A stretch of 64,000 nucleotides of DNA from assembly GCA_003996215.1 (NCBI GenBank), contig QJPP01003465.1, forward strand, positions 1 through 64,000, in the 5' to 3' direction. The notes under the pieces were generated by a model. The model was not told where the DNA came from. It worked only from the letters and a program-made list of their open reading frames with translations, and did not search any database. Made by a program: the position numbers and the translations under genes. Origin of the DNA: Jaltomata sinuosa. Its lineage: Eukaryota; Streptophyta; Magnoliopsida; Solanales; Solanaceae. Position 1 is the stretch's first letter, and each line of letters begins with the position of its first letter. Shown here in pieces: positions 33,303 through 45,508 of the stretch.

Positions 33303-35497
33303 ACCCTCTCTTTCGATCAGTTGATAATACTTCCAGATAAATGGGAAGTTATCGACCCTTATGGTCCACTATACCTTCCATTGCCGTGTTTAGGATTAAC
33401 CTGACCCATGCTTAGATACCTCTGGAGCATAAGCCCACAAAGAAGCGACACCTAAGGCATTCACAAAGGCATCATCCTTTTTCGTAAATTATCAAGGGAG
33501 CCCTAACACCCATTCCTCTTTTGTTATCTTTGTACATTGTGGATAATATTTTGTTTTAAGTTGGGGTGGGTACCTTTTGTTGGGTACATTTTTTTCTTAT
33601 TAGTGCCCTTGATGGGCGTGATTTCAATAGATATCATCATTTGGACCTTGTCGCGTATGCTTTCATTATAGGTCTCCATTAATGTGAAACTTCTCATTAT
33701 TTATATTGTGCCCTTGCTGGGCTTGATCTTTCTATTATGTTGTTTGTGAGATTTCCATTTTTCCTGGTTAGTCCTACATGCTAATTGTTTCAATTCTTGT
33801 GCCTTACAAATTGCGTCTACGTCGGGCCTCATTCTCTAATGATCCATTAGTGCATAACTTGAACATCACTTTTGTAAATAATAGTTAGTTTTAAATAAAC
33901 TCAAAGGATTTTTTTCATACTATGATTCTTTCCCAAGGAGAAAATTTTTCTTTTCTTTATTTTTGTGTCCAACTGAGTGACATTTTCCTATAATAGATTG
34001 AGAGGCAACTTTCTTAAGGGAAAATGCCATGTTTAGTGTTTGTTTTGAGTTTGTGTCCCGCTTGTCTCAAATGGGCCACCAAAAACGTTTATGGCAAAGG
34101 AATTTAAAAAAAAATGAGAAAGGAGGAAACAATAATTTTTGTAAAAGCATTCTCATGTCATAACTTGAACATTCTCCAATTGTCTTGTTGATTAACAAAT
34201 AAGTTGTGCCGAACTCAAAATAGCTTGTCAAAAGTCATTCATCCCAATTGACTTTAAGACTAATTGTGAACATCTTGTATTTTGATTCTTTGTGCGGAAA
34301 GGTATACTTCATTCTTGTGTATGCATGTCATTTAGAACATGCCCCAAATGTGATTCAAGGTGTAATCCTAGACCTTGTTTATCTTGAAGGATGACCTTAG
34401 CCCCTCTTTGAATAGTCACTTTACCCAAAAATTCCTTCCCTTAACATTGATCCTAGTCAACCCCCTTGAGCCTTTAACCTCAATTGACACCCATGTTATA
34501 CACCTTGACCTTTTTGAACCTTCAATCTTGGCTCCTATTCCTCCCTAATTACTAGAAATGAAAGTGTAGGCTAAAAACATATGTTTGGAGGGAATATGAA
34601 TAAAAAAATTGAAGCAGGCAAAAGTCTAGGTTTGGGGGTGTACACATTATTGATCGTAGAAAGAGGAGTTGAGCTTAAATTGTGAGGTAGAACCCTATGC
34701 CTATCTCAAGAAGTGATTTAAAATGTTCAAAAGAAGAAAAGAATTGAGTAGTGTTACCTTAGAAGCTAAAGAAAAGGGTGATAGAAATAATGGTTTGTGG
34801 GAAAAATTGGGATTGTGAGAGGGAGAAATAAGGTAAAGTTGAATCAAAGATGTGAGCGGTGCACTTCAATGCCTAATGGTATTATTAGGGAGGTTTAGTC
34901 ACTTGGACCAAATGGAATCCTCACCTTAACCCTAGCCTACATAGTTACCCACAAGTCCTTAGTTATTCCAAGATTCACAACTCAATATTAATGGTGAATT
35001 ATATAAAGGGCAAGCCTATGGTTCTATGTGTGTACACTTGAATTTTTTTAAGAGAGTGAGAGTATTTGTGTTCTCTTATAACCCATAAATTATAAATTGC
35101 ATGATTGTGATTGGGATTCTATCTTGTGGTGAGTGACATTGCATTCTTGAGGTAAATTGTGAAGTCTTTATCTGTATTGAGAGGAATGAATGATGAAAAG
35201 TTGTGTAGCAAAACAAAAGGCAAACCTTGAAGGTTAATGCCAATGACTTGAGAAGCTTGATGATATTGTTTTGAAACAAAATTTCCCTTTATTTTTAATG
35301 AGAGAATTCTCTTGAAAAAGAATTTTAAAGTGAACAATATCGCCTTGTGTTTATATTGGTACCAAATGAGTGAGTGTCATTTGTTTTTAGTCTTTTATTT
35401 ATTATTTTCTTGAGTCTTTGAGTCGATGTAGTCCTTTGTGTAATCTTTATGTCAATCCTTGGCCTTATGTGTGTTTTGCTTGAGGAAAAGCAATAGT
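33303..35497 (+). other. P noncoding region between ORF2 and the polypurine tract
   Basis: About 2.2 kb, colinear with M1 7900-9970 (reverse strand). Recognisable pairs include CTAATAGATTGAGAGGC / recurrent motif at 33988-34030 and a stretch of CCTTAGCCC-type text near 34390. No ORF with support. Confidence 0.7.
33988..34030 (+). repeat. Recurrent motif, P 3' region
   Basis: CTATAATAGATTGAGAGGCA then ACTTTCTTAAGGGAAAATGC, the counterpart of M1 9401-9440. Confidence 0.7.
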
Positions 35498-35512
35498 TCA
35501 ATTTTGGGAATT
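35498..35512 (+). other. Polypurine-like tract of P
   Basis: TCAATTTTGGGAATT abuts the 3' LTR; it is a decayed form of M1's AAGTTTGGGGGTT. Confidence 0.5.
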
Positions 35513-36975
35513 TGATAAGTTAGTAATCTACCAACTTATTTAGATCTTATTCATGAGTTATTGTCTTGATTTGATGTGATTTAGGAGGCTTTATGCCTTA
35601 TTTGTGTTATATATAGACACTCTTGATCAATAAAGGAACAAAAGGATTTGAACCCAAAAGAGCTATAAATAGAGGCTAAGTCAAGAGATGATCGGGAGAG
35701 AAAAAATTTGTTCATGATGTGTGAGGATACTTGTGAGTCACAGGATGGCACCTACGCTTTGCAGGTGCTAGCGCATGAGGGAGCTAGATTTCTACCTTGT
35801 AATATAGGCACCTGCATGCCGCAGGTCATCAAGGAAGGCCGCGAGTGCCCGTGTCGATAAAGCGATAAGAGAAGGATTTGTCACTGCCCAAGAGAAGTGG
35901 ACCTGCGTGCCATATGTCATCAAGGGCAGCCACAGGTGCTATTTTAGGTGCCATTGCAAGTGCCCTGAATGGCAAAATATTCCAAAAAGCCATTGCATAA
36001 TTGAGAAGCTTCCAAGACCCTTTTTGGGATTTTATAGCAACTTTTTTCCTAATTAGGATATAGTTGTTAGAGTACACTTTGTAGTACATGTTTGGCTAGC
36101 TTTCTTCTTCCTTTAAATGAGAAAGCACCTTTGTTGAATATTTGAGCTTTGAATTGAAGATAGTTTATGAAGATGAAAGGAACTAAAGATTACCCACTTG
36201 GTATATTCTCTTTTTCCTTCATTATGAGTAGCTAAATTCAATTCTAGAGGTATGTACATAATGTGCATTTGAATTTGGATATGGGTGTTGATTATTTGAG
36301 TTTATAATTGATTATTATTTGTTTGTATATTAAATCCTTCATATTTTAATTATAAAATTGATGGTTGTAAACATTAATTTAGCTTGCTAATTAAGTTCTT
36401 GCTTTAGAAAGGAGTTCTATAAATGGGTAAGCATTCAATAGTAGGGATTTCAGATTTCCACCATAAATTCAGGCTAGAAATAGCATAATTTAGGAAATTT
36501 CCACCTAAGAGTTGAGGCTAGAAATAGCTTAACTCACTTAAGCCAATTGGTTTTTTTGTTGATAAACTATGTGGTTCGAGAGAAACTATGGTGTATATAT
36601 GTTTGGTAGGTTGAAAAAAAACTAGACACAACTTGAAAAAAGGTTACACGCACTTTGATAAAAAAATAGCTTGAATAATCACCACCAATCCTAATGCATG
36701 ACCCCATCAGAAGCATACCCCTAATCTTTCTAATTTTAATATAAACTCTTGTGTTTACATCGTCGCTTTGTTACAATTTGAATTTATGATTCAAAAACCA
36801 ATCACCCCATTTAATTTACCTGTTTGAATATTGTGCTTGCTCTTGTGAATCGACTTACCCTTTGTTATGAATCTCTGTAGCAATCCTCATGGATTCGATC
36901 CCAACTTGCTTTGAGGTATTATTTTGTGATGATCGTTGCCACCTCTTTTTAGGAGAGTTGTTTTGGACGTGATTA
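35513..36975 (+). repeat. P 3' LTR
   Basis: 1463 bp from TGATAAGTTAGTAATC to GGACGTGATTA. Matches the P2 LTR (40164-41636) along its length, e.g. CTACCAACTTATTTAG, GAGCTTTGAATTGAAG and GACCCCATCAGAAG. TTATATATAG at 35607-35616 may be a TATA sequence. Words such as ACCTGCATGCCGCAGGTC fill 35735-35950. Confidence 0.85.
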
Positions 36976-38203
36976 CTAAGCAATTTGAGGTGCTTGAAAA
37001 CATGACAAAAGGAGTTGCTTCTCAAGGTAAGGAAGACAATTCTTGTGAAATTCAAAGTACAATAGCTAAACTTGAAACATCAAATATTTCAAATATACAA
37101 AGTCTGACTAATAGCTTTTCTGTACATGAGCTTAATGATTCTTTACCATGTGTTGATATTCTCATCGTTGAGAGTGTTCATACACTTGTTAATCATATTG
37201 ATGGCATAATTGAGCCTTCTTAGAAGATCTATTTGTGTCCAAATAGTATTGAAACTTCTGCTTTCAATTATAGTACATTGTCATGTGATCATAGAGAGAG
37301 TGGTTTGTTTTAAAAGAGTGATAAATGCTTAAATTTCACCTGTCATCCTATTTATTAAAGTCTATTAATAATATAGGGTTGGGTGAAGGCTGTGCAAACT
37401 AACTAATTTTTATATCAATCTCATACTCTTGCAAAAGAATGTTCCTTTAGGTAAAGATAACCTTGATTTGCCTAATTATTTGAGAAACCAACTAGTGATT
37501 TTCCTTATAATGTCAGTGTTGACTGTGATTTTTTGTGTGACACCCTACCTTTAATTGATGAAGATAAGGATGAATTACTTATTTCATGTGATGACTTGAC
37601 TTATAACCTCATTGATGTTAGTGGTGGTTTGTGTCAAATTAGTGATTCTTCTTTTGAGAAGGAGGGTGATGCTTATTTCAAATATGATACTTATTCTTTA
37701 GGTTTTCCTATCCTTGATAATATGGTTGATGACATTTTTGAATTTAATAGTGATCTTATGAGTGAGGACCTCATGGATGAAGTTGTTTTGTGAGACACCT
37801 TTCTTTCTTATTTATTTGTAGACGATAATGATCTTACTTGTGTTTTGAGTGTGTATATTATGTTGATATGAGTTTTAATTGAGTACATGGGTGTTATCTC
37901 TATCTTGACCAAGATGGGTGGATAATCTTTCATTTCAACTCGGACAATCCTTTGAATAAGTGTGAATTTGGCATGGTACACTCTTGGAAAAGCCAAATTC
38001 TTTGTGCCTCATATTCTGATTCGTTCTTCACAAGAATAATAGATGATTGGTTACATCACAATTTTGTACATCATTTGCATGTTTCAAAAACTTGTTAACC
38101 TTTGTACTAACCCTCCTGCTATAAAGGCCTTATTGTCATTTATGTTTCCTATGATTTTTCAAAGTTTTGATTCGAGGACGAATCCTTTTTAAGAAACGGA
38201 GAA
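36976..38203 (+). pseudogene. Remnant of another Gypsy-like element with acidic ORFs
   Basis: Host sequence to the right of P. An open frame continues from the P LTR to 37223 (VLENMTKGVASQGKEDN...). A second open piece at 37533-37793 (86 codons) is strongly acidic (e.g. IDEDKDELLISCDD, VDDIFEFNSDLMSEDLMDE). Neither matches a protein I know. Near 38165-38190 the text reads FDSRTNPF followed by a stop, resembling the last residues of Gypsy pol (SRTNPFxE), with GAGGACGAAT in the DNA as at other Gypsy 3' ends. The LTR starts at 38204. No RT or integrase is seen, so the element is internally deleted or non-autonomous. Confidence 0.5.
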
Positions 38204-38646
38204 TGATGCAAGCCGAGCTTCATACAAACCTTACACTCGAAGCTGAGATTAGAAGTTCATGAACTTTTCATTGAATTGCTAAAATGGAATCTAACAGTGT
38301 TCTTGGAATAAAGATTTTCAGCTCGAGAACATACTAGTATAGAAGTACAAGGCTCCACGTGGAAGAGTACTTGAAGTAAGGAGAAAGAGGATATGAATGC
38401 ATAGTGTATATCCTTGAAATGCTAGCCTCTTGATTAAAGACTCTTATTTCAATAAAGTTATTTTTGTAATAATTATTATAGGGTATAAATAGTGGAGAAT
38501 AGCTCGTTTAGATTTAGTAAATTTTGATATGATATGATTTTGAAAAGTGTAAGTCTTGTGACAGTGGGTTATGTCCTTTGTTGCTAAACAATATTGGCTA
38601 GAATGCTTGCTTGCTTGAGGATTCAATCCTCTTAAGGGTATCTTCA
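38204..38646 (+). repeat. 443-bp LTR (3' LTR of the acidic-ORF element)
   Basis: Begins TGATGCAAGCC after the purine tract AAGAAACGGAGAA (38191-38203) and ends GGGTATCTTCA, giving TG...CA termini. It contains a good TATA box. It is followed by TAAAATTGGTGCTAGTG, which looks like a primer-site region rather than random flank. Only one copy is visible, so boundaries are inferred. Confidence 0.5.
38484..38491 (+). promoter_or_regulatory. TATA box in the 443-bp LTR
   Basis: TATAAATA in GGGTATAAATAGTGG, well placed inside a short LTR. Confidence 0.5.
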
Positions 38647-40163
38647 TAAAATTGGTGCTAGTGTTGGTTCATTAATTTAAGGTTTTATCTTTTGTATTGC
38701 TATTATTGTCAATTAATTCATTACTTGTGTCTTTCTCCTATCAATTATGTTTTGTTCATAGATTTGAGGTTTTTTTTCAATTTTTGTATTTCCATATTAC
38801 ATCATAATTTATAGGGATGGGGTGTACATAGCTGAATGAAAATATATATGAATTTAGGTGTGAAGGTAGGAATCTCTTAAATTTTTTGATTGTATCTTCA
38901 TTCTCTATATTCGTGGATATAGATCAATCCCTCATGAGTCAATGACTTGGAATACTATTGCATTGTTCATGTTAGTTGTAAAAGGGTTATCCAACTAAGT
39001 TGACAAGTGATTTAATGAATAGGTTTTTAGATTGTCGAGACTTGCTTCCTGAAATATCCAGGTTTTTTCAGTAACTATGCAAAAAGGTAAATTTTGAAAA
39101 ATTAAATCAATAAAAGGATTTTTCTATGAAAAACTCCTTTCTTAAGGGAGGAAAAAAGAATGACCTATTTCAACATAGGATTATCCTCAATTCTTCAGTA
39201 TTGCACGATCAATTTAAGGTTACAACTCCTTGTACACCTAAGAAATTGTCTCCCTACAGTCCTTGCCTCTATGATTAATAGTTCTTTGTAATTATTGGTC
39301 ATTCTACAACTCTTCAATTACTCTACCTAGTAAAGGAAGTCCCTTTATAATACAAAATAACACCTACTATAATCAACTAAGAATATAATTATGACCATAC
39401 TTTTGAACCACAAGAATCTAAGTATCACAACTCAAGAACCATACAGATAAAATATGATAGAAATATATTCTCTCATTCTAGCAGTTGACTCTCCTTCCTC
39501 GAGGATCTCTCAGGTATGATTTTTTCCGACTCTTTTGTCACTTGTTTTGGATGGTTAGTTACTATTGTATTCATTCAATGCATTATATAGAAGTAGAATT
39601 TCCACTTGAAGTCATCCCAATCTAACTAAGACTTGATTCAATTAATTATTCAACACTAATCCTTGTTTGACTTTGATTTGACTCATTTGTATGATATATT
39701 TTTCTCCTAATCTCATGTTAATTCCATGAGTTCAATTTTTGTATGGTTTCCATATATTTAACTTTTCTTCTATGTAGAATTGAACTAAGGATAATTTCAC
39801 TTCTATAAGATTTCCCTTTGTGCATGTGGAATATCTTATTATTGCATTGACCCTAAAATATATCCATTTCTGTATAAAAGGATAGGTTCTTTAAGTAGTT
39901 CCCCTGAAATGTCTCAAGCTTCACTGGTTCCTTTTGGAGATCTTCTAAGGACCTAGTTCTTATTATACTTTTGTCATACTTTTTTTAATATATGTTCTCA
40001 CTTGTGCAATGATTATCACTCATGAAAACACCTAATTTCTTCACTGTAGATTTCAAATAAGGTAGGTCCTACCACTAAACAACAAACCCATGAAGCTTTA
40101 TTCTTCTCAAGTGCACTCTGTAGCTTCAACAATATTCATATTCTCTTCATGTGTGCTTCTTAC
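38647..40163. other. Unassigned A/T-rich DNA
   Basis: About 1.5 kb with no ORF of 60 codons and no repeat shared with the rest of the window that I can see. It may be internal sequence of the acidic-ORF element or older decayed DNA. Confidence 0.6.
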
Positions 40164-41636
40164 TGATAATTGGGTAATCTACCAACTTATTTAGCTCTTA
40201 AACATGAGTTATTGCCTTGATTTGATGCTATTTAGAAAGATTTTATGCTTCTATTCTTTTATATATACGAATTCATTAGCAATGAAGATAGAAGAGAATT
40301 TGAATCCAAATGGACTCTAAAAAGAAGTTAAGTCAAGAGATGATCAGGAGAACAGACTACTGCTAGGAATTTATGATGGGACATGCATGTCACAAGAGGG
40401 AACCTGTGTGTCATAGGTACCAACGCATGAAGCACATGGAATTCTACCTAGATGCTTGGGCACCTACATGCCGCATGTCACCAAGGGCAGTCGCAGGTGC
40501 CCGCATAGATGAAGCTACAGGAAAAGAGTTTCACACTGCTTACAAGACTTAACACCTGCATGCCATAATTCATCAAAGGCGGCCGCAGGTCTAGCATAAG
40601 TGGAAGCGCAAGTGACCCAAAGTGCAAAATGGTTCACAAAAGCTATTGCATAATTCTGAAACTCCGAAGGTCCTTTTTAGGATCTGTGCAAGGATTTTAC
40701 ATTTAGTTTTCCCCAATTAGGATATTGTTCATAGAGTACACTTTATAGTACATTCTAGAGCTTCTTTTTCCTTGACACTTGTGAGAAAACTCCATTGTTA
40801 AAACTCTAAGATTGGAATTGAAGATAGTTTATAAATATGAATGGAATTGATGATTACTAACTTGGTATATTTTCTTTTACCTACACTTTGAGTAGGTAAA
40901 TTCCTTTCTAGGGGTGTGTGAAATGCTGGGTGTTTGAAATTGGGATTGGGTATTAATTATTTGTGCTCATAATTGATTATTATGTGTGGATCTAGTGAAT
41001 CCTCCACGTTTTAATTAAATAATTATTGGTTGAAAATATTAATTTAGCTTTCTAATTATGTTTGTGCTTGAGAAAGAAGTTCCATAATTGGGTGAAGATT
41101 CCTAGTACATATTTGGGAATTCTATCAATAGTTGTGGCTAGAAATAGCTCAACTTAAGAATTTATAATCTAAGGGTGAGGCTAGAAATACCTCATCCCAC
41201 TTAAGGCATTTGGTTGTATTGTTGCTAAGCCTTGGTGTTTGAAATAATCCAAGGCTTATAAATGTTTAGTAGATTAAGAAACAATTGAACATACCTTTAA
41301 CAAAGGCTACCCATACTCTAATTGAGAATAAGCTAAGTAGTTATTCCCAATTTCAATGTATGACCCCATCAGAAGTACACTCATAGTGTATCCATCTTTG
41401 ATAATTAACAATTGTGTTACTTGTTGTCTTGAATACTAAGTCAAATACTTGTTTAAACGTTTTCCCCATCTACTTTTATTTGCTTATATAACATGCATGC
41501 TCTTGTGAATTAATTTACGAATCTTGGTAAATTTCTACTCCAATCCTTGTGGATTCGACCTCGACTTTTGTTGGGTAATTATTTTGTGATTATTGTAGCT
41601 ACCTCTTTAACTGGAGAGTTGTTTTGGACATTATTA
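40164..41636 (+). repeat. P2 5' LTR
   Basis: 1473 bp from TGATAATTGGGTAATC to GGACATTATTA, colinear with the P 3' LTR. Contains ACCTGCATGCC / GCCGCAGGT-like words at 40385-40615. Confidence 0.85.
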
Positions 41637-41641
41637 AAAAG

Positions 41642-41660
41642 TGGCACCATTTTTGGGAAT
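41642..41660 (+). other. Decayed P2 primer-binding site
   Basis: TGGCACCATTTTTGGGAAT lines up with TGGCGCCGTTGCCGGGGAC; six of the seven differences are C-to-T or G-to-A. Confidence 0.65.
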
Positions 41661-41760
41661 TGATTTTTTATTGTCATCTTTTGTTTATTGATAAGCATAA
41701 GTTTTGCATCTTGTTTTCCTTTTACCTTTTTTGTTGTTTTGTGTTGTGAGTAGCTCAATC

Positions 41761-43592
41761 ATGAGTCATGCTAGTGAACAAGGTAGCATGGATTGTTTTA
41801 TGGAAATGGAGGATGAGCCTGTTGTACATGGTGCAGCGGGTGCCCTTCGCTTACCCCCACCATTGGTAATGTGGTCTTCCAGGTGACAAGCACTATGCTA
41901 CATTTGATTCAAATAAAGGGCTTGTTTGGAAGAATTGCCAATGAGGATTCTAATTGGCATATTTAGAATTTTGTTGAGATTTGCCAGCCCTTTAACATCC
42001 ACAATATTAGTTAAGAGTCAATACGACTAAGACTGTTTCCATTCTCTCTCACGGAGAGGCAACAACTTGGTTAGAAGAGCTACCCGAAGTCTCTATCACC
42101 TCATGGAATGGTTTAGTCGAGGCCTTGTTAGACCAGTTCTTCCCATATTCGAGAATGTTGCAACTATGTGATAAAATCACAAACTTCCATTAATTGCTAG
42201 ATGAACCTTTACATGAGGTTCAAGAAAAAGATGTTGTTGTGTCTAAACCACGGGCTACAGGATGGAGTGCTCTTGAAAAGCTTCTACTGATCACTAGACT
42301 CCATGAACAAGTCCTTAGCGAAAACTCTTATGGGAGGTTCAATCATGGACTAAGCATTTGGACCTGCAAAGGCCCTTTTGGATAGAATGACCAAAACAAA
42401 TAGAGCCTAGCACATAAGGGAGGCCGAGGTGACATATGGTGTCACCTCCGCTATCATGACTAATGAAATGAGAAGAAAAGAGGAAAAAGAGATGAGGCTA
42501 AGGCTAAGATTATGACTCAAATTAAATTGCTAGCCAAACATATGATGGGTACCAGAGTCAAAAGTGTGAATGCCATTGGAACTCATAGAGCCAAGTCCCA
42601 TGTTGAAGATACTGCTTATACATCGATTTAAGAAGAAGATATTTCTTTTCAAACCAAATGGTAGGTTCTCACACGGGTTACCAAGGTGCCAATCAAGGCT
42701 CTTGGCAACCAAGGGATAAGAATCAAGCTTGGATCAAAGAGAGAGGTATCCCATAGAAGGGTGATCAAGACAGATACCATGATAACCCATGGAGAGATTG
42801 TGAAAGAGAGGGTGATCGATACAATCACCAAAGTACAAATCCATATGTGCCTCCTCCTAAAGCCGATGCGATTCTAATTCATATGGGAGTTAGTGACCCC
42901 CTAGTTCAATGATTGAAGACATGTTGGCCCATGTTTTAAAGAAAGTAGAGTCCAAAGATAATAGGGTTAGAGATTTGAAGAGTGATGTTTCCAACTTTAC
43001 ACAAATTGCAAGATCTCACTCAGCCTCAATCAAGCATCTCTAAGCTCAAATAAACCATTTATTGGCTCAAATGAACCAGAGGATGAAGGGCATACTTCTG
43101 AGTGACACTCTCCTTAATCCAAAAAATGATGGACATTTTATGGATATTGTCACTCAAAGCAGGAATATATCTGATAGATTATGTAATACAACATAAAATG
43201 TTATGTTTGAGAAGAAATATGATGAGAAGCCAGAGGTTGGGGTGAAGCCTAGTGCACCCTGGTTGATTGATAATGATAACAATAAGGATGTAGTGGATGA
43301 AAATCCATGTGAATAAATGGAAAGGGATGAGTCAATTACCCAAGTGGTAATTGCTATAGAGGAAGAAAAAGAGGATCAGGTTTCAAGTGAGCCAAAGTTG
43401 TTGCCTAAATGTACTCCTCCCTATCCTCAAAGATTGATCAAGAAAAAGGAGGAAAATTAGTTCAAGAAATTTGTGGACTTTATTAGTAAGCTATTGGTAA
43501 TGATTCATTTAGTAGATCCTTTGCTACATATACCAAGCTATGCTATGTTCATAAAGGAGGTTTTAAAGAAGAGAGGAGTGATTGATGTGAGA
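41761..43592 (+). pseudogene. P2 gag, broken, cut by T1
   Basis: Start ATG 41761 (MSHASEQGSMDCFMEMEDEP). Then HLIQIKGLFGR (about 41910), TWLEELPEVSITSWNG-like text (about 42070), EPLHEVQEK (about 42210), a KRPRD/NQ-rich middle with WQPRDKN-like remnants (about 42700), a coiled-coil-like region (about 42930-43060) and KKRGVIDV just before the insertion. Several frameshifts and stops. The protein resumes at 55944. Confidence 0.8.
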
Positions 43593-44284
43593 TGTAATGA
43601 CCCTTCCAGTCATTTATGTATTTTTGCCTTTCTTTTACTATTAGATCTTGCCTTTAGTTGTACCAAGTCATTTATGGATTGCTGGGATTGGTAGTTCGGT
43701 GCTCGGGTGATTTGTTTGGTCTCTTTGGCCATTCCTTGTTTTAGAGCTTTAAACTTTGGAAATTGTTGACTTCGGTCAAAATTCTTAGCTATCGTGCTCA
43801 GAATAAAATTCTAATGATTATGTTATCTCCGGAGCGTGGACTTTGGTCTAGTGTAACCTTTGGTCAGGATCTGGGAGCTTTTTAGCTTAGAATTCTCTCT
43901 CGTTTTGTGTTTTCAGACCCGTTGGGCTTGTTTGGTTGACTTTGGACAACATTTCAAGAATATGGCCTCAGATGGAAATTCTGTCAGCACTGCTAGCTCT
44001 GGAATGTCGATTTTAGTCTAGAGGAACCATTGGTTAAGGTCCCGAGGCTTATGGACATGATTTCGGCCCTTGGGTTCCATTTTGGGAATAGTTGGCCTAA
44101 AGGTTGATTTTTGGTGTAGGGTCCACTTTTGGTTAAATCGACCTCTGATGGGATTTTCATCGGTTCCATTGGATTCTTAACACCATTTCTAGTTGAATAG
44201 TTCAGGTTGTTAGTGTTCGCCGGACCCTGGATGCATTCCTGAGGGTCCATCAGAGTTAAATTCTTCCGGGCTAGGCAGTTGGCA

Positions 44285-44560
44285 GCTGGTTTTTGTCATT
44301 GCACCAACATGGACTTCTCCTACGTGTTGGCATGGCCGCCTACGCATAGGGAAAAGTCATGCCGCCCATCCTCTTTCCTTTTCTTACGCAAGCCTTAGCC
44401 GCCTACACATAGGCCTAGGCTAACCGCCCTATTTTTGTGCTTCGCCTACGCGTGTGGCTGGCCGCCTACCCGCAGGGCATTGCTAGCCACCCCAAATGTT
44501 GTCCTTTTCCTAGGCGAAGCCTTGGCCGCGTCGCCTAGGCTGGCAGCTTTAAATTTCTTT
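44285..44560 (+). repeat. G/C-rich imperfect tandem repeat in the T1 LTR
   Basis: About four copies of a GGCCGCCTACGCATAGG-like unit, each followed by variable spacers; repeated in the 3' LTR at 52925-53170. Confidence 0.7.
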
Positions 44561-45508
44561 CTTCTCTCTTTCTTCTCATTTTAAAACCCAATTCCGACTC
44601 CACCATTGTTTTAAGCTCTAAAAGCTCACCTTGCTCTACTTCTGGTCACCACTTTCTTGGGGTGAATTCTAAATTGATTCGTAAGATATTTTACGCTATT
44701 AATTTCGATAAGTCTTCTTGTTAAATTCTGATTTTCATTCTTTAAAATTCCCTCCTTGTTTCCTTGATAGGTGGGCTATTTCCGAGCCCCATTTGTTGTC
44801 TGTTTCTACTCAAATTTTGAGCATATGCTCCCAGGATTGTAAGGAACACATGGGTGTTTTTATTTTTGGTTTTGGGTTGCGGGGCCTATGGGCCCGTATG
44901 TGTCCCGAATTTCAACTCGGTTATATTTATAGGATTATGGGTATTGTTGGTTTAGTTTTAAATGATAGATTATTATTGTGATAGTGTTTTCACGATTTGG
45001 AGCTTCCCGGAGTAGTTCAAGCTTGGACAATACTGTCTCCGTATCTATTCATCGAATGATAGGGAGGTTATGGTTTCCCCTATTTAGACTCTGCATATAT
45101 AGACTATAATTGCACTGATTAGTGTCCTTGGGTGAGTTGTTATAGGTTGGTACCCCAGACTTTGTCCGCATTATTGTCTGTTTATTTCATACGTTGTTTG
45201 TAGTATTCTTTGTAGCCTTGAAATTTCACCCTTGTGGACTCGTGTGGCATTTGTTTATGACTCTAGATCATAGACAGTGGGATATTTGGGAATGTCCGTG
45301 AGTCCCAGACGTCGTGACCTTACTTTAGGCTGGCTATCTGTGTTGTAGAGTTGCTTGTGTCTGTGCCGGGCCGATAGGAATATTTGTGAGCCATTTTTAG
45401 GCTAATCTATTGTTTGCGAGCATATCATTCCTGAAAAAGGATTTCTGCATATTTTACTACTATTTTAGCTTCATGCCTACAATGTTTTTCTAAGCTTGCA
45501 TGGCCTTG

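Larger units (their letters stand above)
6095..36975 (+). mobile_element. Element P: Athila-type Gypsy element (gag-protease + ORF2), interrupted by M and internally duplicated
   Basis: Plus-strand element reconstructed from a 5' LTR stub, a decayed tRNA-Asp primer site, gag start (6264-6394), gag-protease remainder (17814-20199, again 27480-29915), noncoding DNA, ORF2 (31777-33302), noncoding DNA, a polypurine-like tract and a 3' LTR (35513-36975). The protease has the CDLG active-site form typical of the Athila clade. No RT, RNase H or integrase sequence is present, so it would need enzymes supplied in trans. Element M1 lies inside gag, and a tandem duplication has repeated parts of both. 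The 5' LTR is nearly all lost, so the target duplication cannot be checked (right flank CTAAG). Confidence 0.8.

Noticed and set aside
35513..41636. P 3' LTR and P2 5' LTR as a pair flanking one element
   Set aside because: P2's LTR has its own primer site and gag on the right and P's LTR has a polypurine tract and ORF2 on the left, so they belong to two insertions.
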